Positions 62,655 through 64,000 of a stretch of DNA of 64,000 nt are shown here, piece after piece. The DNA comes from Arsukibacterium sp. UBA3155 (GTDB lineage: Bacteria > Pseudomonadota > Gammaproteobacteria > Enterobacterales > Alteromonadaceae): positions 124,001 to 188,000 of the forward strand of contig DEYP01000016.1 in NCBI GenBank assembly GCA_002364615.1. The letters run 5' to 3'. The notes beneath the pieces are model-generated. The model worked only from the letters and a program-made list of their open reading frames with translations, was not told the origin of the DNA and searched no databases. The position numbers and the translations under genes are program-made. How positions within the stretch are numbered: the first letter of the stretch is position 1; each line of letters opens with the position of its first letter.

Positions 62655-63407
62655 ATGTCAGATATGATGCAAACAGCACAGCAAACAGCGATGCCAGAGC
62701 AGGTAAAGATTGGCGTTATTGATGTGGCAGCTTTTAAAGATATGACCGCGCTGCTGGAGTATATTGTGCCCGCCAACGGACCTGTTTTTGCAGGCTCTGC
62801 CATTGCAGTAAATCCGGAAAAGGTACTCACTGCCAGTCACAACACGTCACTTCGTCAGGTGATTGAGGCAGCAGATATCCGCTATGCCGACGGTATTGGC
62901 GTAGTCAAAGCCATGCGCCGTCGTCTGAAGCGTCATGTAGCGCGGATACCAGGCTGTGAACTGTGGCAAGCGCTGATGTTACGTGCGGCGAAATATCAGG
63001 TGCCGGTATTTATTGTTGGCGCAAAACCACAGGTTTTAGCCCAGACCCATGACAAACTTATTGCCGGGGGCACGTTAGTGGTGGGGGCTGTTGATGGGTA
63101 TTTTAAAGATGAAGCTGCCCTTATTGCCCAGATTAAACAGTGTGATCCGCGTATCATTACTGTTGCCATGGGATCACCAAGGCAAGAACTGCTAATCCAG
63201 CGGCTGCAGCAAGCACATCCTGATTGTTTTTATATGGGGGTGGGTGGCACCTATGATGTGTATACCGGCAACGTAAAACGGGCGCCGGCACTGTGGTGTA
63301 AACTGAACCTGGAATGGGCTTATCGGCTGGTATTGCAACCGAGTAGAATAGGCCGCCAGCTCGGCTTAATGCGCTATCTGTGGTGGTATTGGACAGGCAA
63401 GGTGTAA
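62655..63407 (+). CDS. WecG/TagA/CpsF family glycosyltransferase
   Basis: A 250-residue GT26 transferase. Family features are VNPEKVLTASHNTSLRQVIEAADIRYADGIGVV, VFIVGAKPQVL, ITVAMGSPRQELLIQRL and the C-terminal RAPALWCKLNLEWAYRLVLQPSRIGRQ, which anchors to the membrane. WecG and TagA transfer ManNAcA or ManNAc to undecaprenyl-PP-GlcNAc, the product of WecA-type enzymes, so its closeness to wecA is consistent. The donor sugar here cannot be read. Confidence 0.92.
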   Translation: MSDMMQTAQQTAMPEQVKIGVIDVAAFKDMTALLEYIVPANGPVFAGSAIAVNPEKVLTASHNTSLRQVIEAADIRYADGIGVVKAMRRRLKRHVARIPGCELWQALMLRAAKYQVPVFIVGAKPQVLAQTHDKLIAGGTLVVGAVDGYFKDEAALIAQIKQCDPRIITVAMGSPRQELLIQRLQQAHPDCFYMGVGGTYDVYTGNVKRAPALWCKLNLEWAYRLVLQPSRIGRQLGLMRYLWWYWTGKV

Positions 63408-63420
63408 CAGGATGACAAAC

Positions 63421-64000
63421 ATGAGCGCTAAACAAGACTGGCCGTTAATTAGTGTCTATATGCCGACTTATAACCGGGTGCAAATGGCTATCCGGGCCAT
63501 TGATTCGGTGCTGGCACAAGACTATCCCCACTTTGAACTACTGGTGGTCGATGACGCTTCTAAAGACGACACCTGGGTGACGCTGACCAATAAATATGGC
63601 AATGACGACAGGGTACGGTTTTTTCGCCAGAGCGAAGGCAAGGGAGCCTGTGCCGCCCGCAACCTGGCTATTTTCAATGCTAAGGGTGAGTTTGTTACCG
63701 GCATTGACGATGACGATGAGTTTTTGCCTCATCGTCTTAGCAGCTTGTACCGGGCTTACGATGCCCAGTATAGCTGTGTAAGTTCCGGTTATATCTGGGA
63801 TTATGGCAGCGTGCAGAAAACTTTATTTGCCAAAGATGAGATGGTGACCCTGAGCAGTTTGCTTGATTTACATACCTTATCGAATCAGGCTCTGGTAACG
63901 CGAGACAGGATGCTGCAATTACAGGGTTTTGATGAAAACCTGGCCGCGTTTCAGGACTATGATATGTGGGTAAGAGTGGTCGCACAGTTTGGGCCGGCGC
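63421..64000 (+). CDS. Glycosyltransferase, GT2 family (3' end missing)
   Basis: The first 193 residues of a GT-A transferase. ISVYMPTYNRVQMAIRAIDSVLAQDYPHFELLVVDDASKDDTW holds the nucleotide-sugar site, and VTGIDDDDEFLPHR the DxD metal motif. The FDENLAAFQDYDMWVRV segment is typical of GT2. ATG 63421 has AGGA at good spacing; ATG 63412 is the alternative. It follows the WecG-family gene by 13 bases and runs off the window. Confidence 0.9.
   Translation, partial: MSAKQDWPLISVYMPTYNRVQMAIRAIDSVLAQDYPHFELLVVDDASKDDTWVTLTNKYGNDDRVRFFRQSEGKGACAARNLAIFNAKGEFVTGIDDDDEFLPHRLSSLYRAYDAQYSCVSSGYIWDYGSVQKTLFAKDEMVTLSSLLDLHTLSNQALVTRDRMLQLQGFDENLAAFQDYDMWVRVVAQFGPA

Overview
The window reads as chromosomal DNA of a heterotrophic gammaproteobacterium, roughly 50% GC by eye. 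The gene families present (LiuR-controlled branched-chain amino acid catabolism, imuA-imuB-dnaE2, egtB-egtD, PbpC with alpha-2-macroglobulin) and their protein style suggest the Alteromonadales/Chromatiaceae-like group around Rheinheimera, Alishewanella and Arsukibacterium. This placement is an inference from recall, not a search. I saw no rRNA, tRNA, CRISPR array, transposase, integrase or prophage genes.

Layout. 1-12.6 kb: the end of a YgiQ-type radical SAM gene, a giant envelope alpha-2-macroglobulin with its PbpC partner, and a convergent egtB-egtD pair for ergothioneine-type thiol-histidine synthesis. 12.8-15.7 kb: an exported amidohydrolase, rlmC and a small CigR/RcnB-like exported protein. 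15.8-21.1 kb: the SOS mutagenesis cassette imuA-imuB-dnaE2 behind a perfect LexA box. 21.2-24.7 kb: housekeeping and redox genes (YqaA, DUF2750, 2-hydroxyacid dehydrogenase, glutathione peroxidase, beta-hydroxyacid dehydrogenase). 24.8-31.4 kb: six tightly coupled genes, RDD, SpoIIM-like, DUF4129, DUF4350, MoxR ATPase and DUF58.

32-49.9 kb: a complete acyl-CoA part of leucine, valine and isoleucine degradation in two divergent arms. The minus arm (liuR-liuA-liuB-liuC-liuD-liuE-scoA-scoB) converts isovaleryl-CoA to acetoacetate and acetyl-CoA. The plus arm (thiolase, mmsA, acyl-CoA dehydrogenase, enoyl-CoA hydratase, hydroxyisobutyryl-CoA hydrolase, mmsB, SDR) handles valine and isoleucine intermediates. 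LiuR-like operators lie in the shared promoter region. Five copies of a modular palindromic repeat with a recurring CATGGATG core sit between co-directional genes of these two arms and nowhere else in the window. This is the most unusual structure I found.

49.9-54.8 kb: an AT-richer accessory stretch of small hypothetical genes. It includes a three-gene unit (Sel1-repeat exported protein, glycine-zipper membrane protein resembling membrane-acting effectors, small multi-pass membrane protein) that may be an orphan effector and immunity module. 54.9-57.8 kb: an extra signal peptidase I, a REC-TPR response regulator and a DUF6482 protein. 57.8-64 kb: the start of a surface polysaccharide locus with pyruvyl transferase, Wzx-type flippase, WecA-like initiating transferase, GT4, WecG-family and GT2 transferases. 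The last gene runs off the window.
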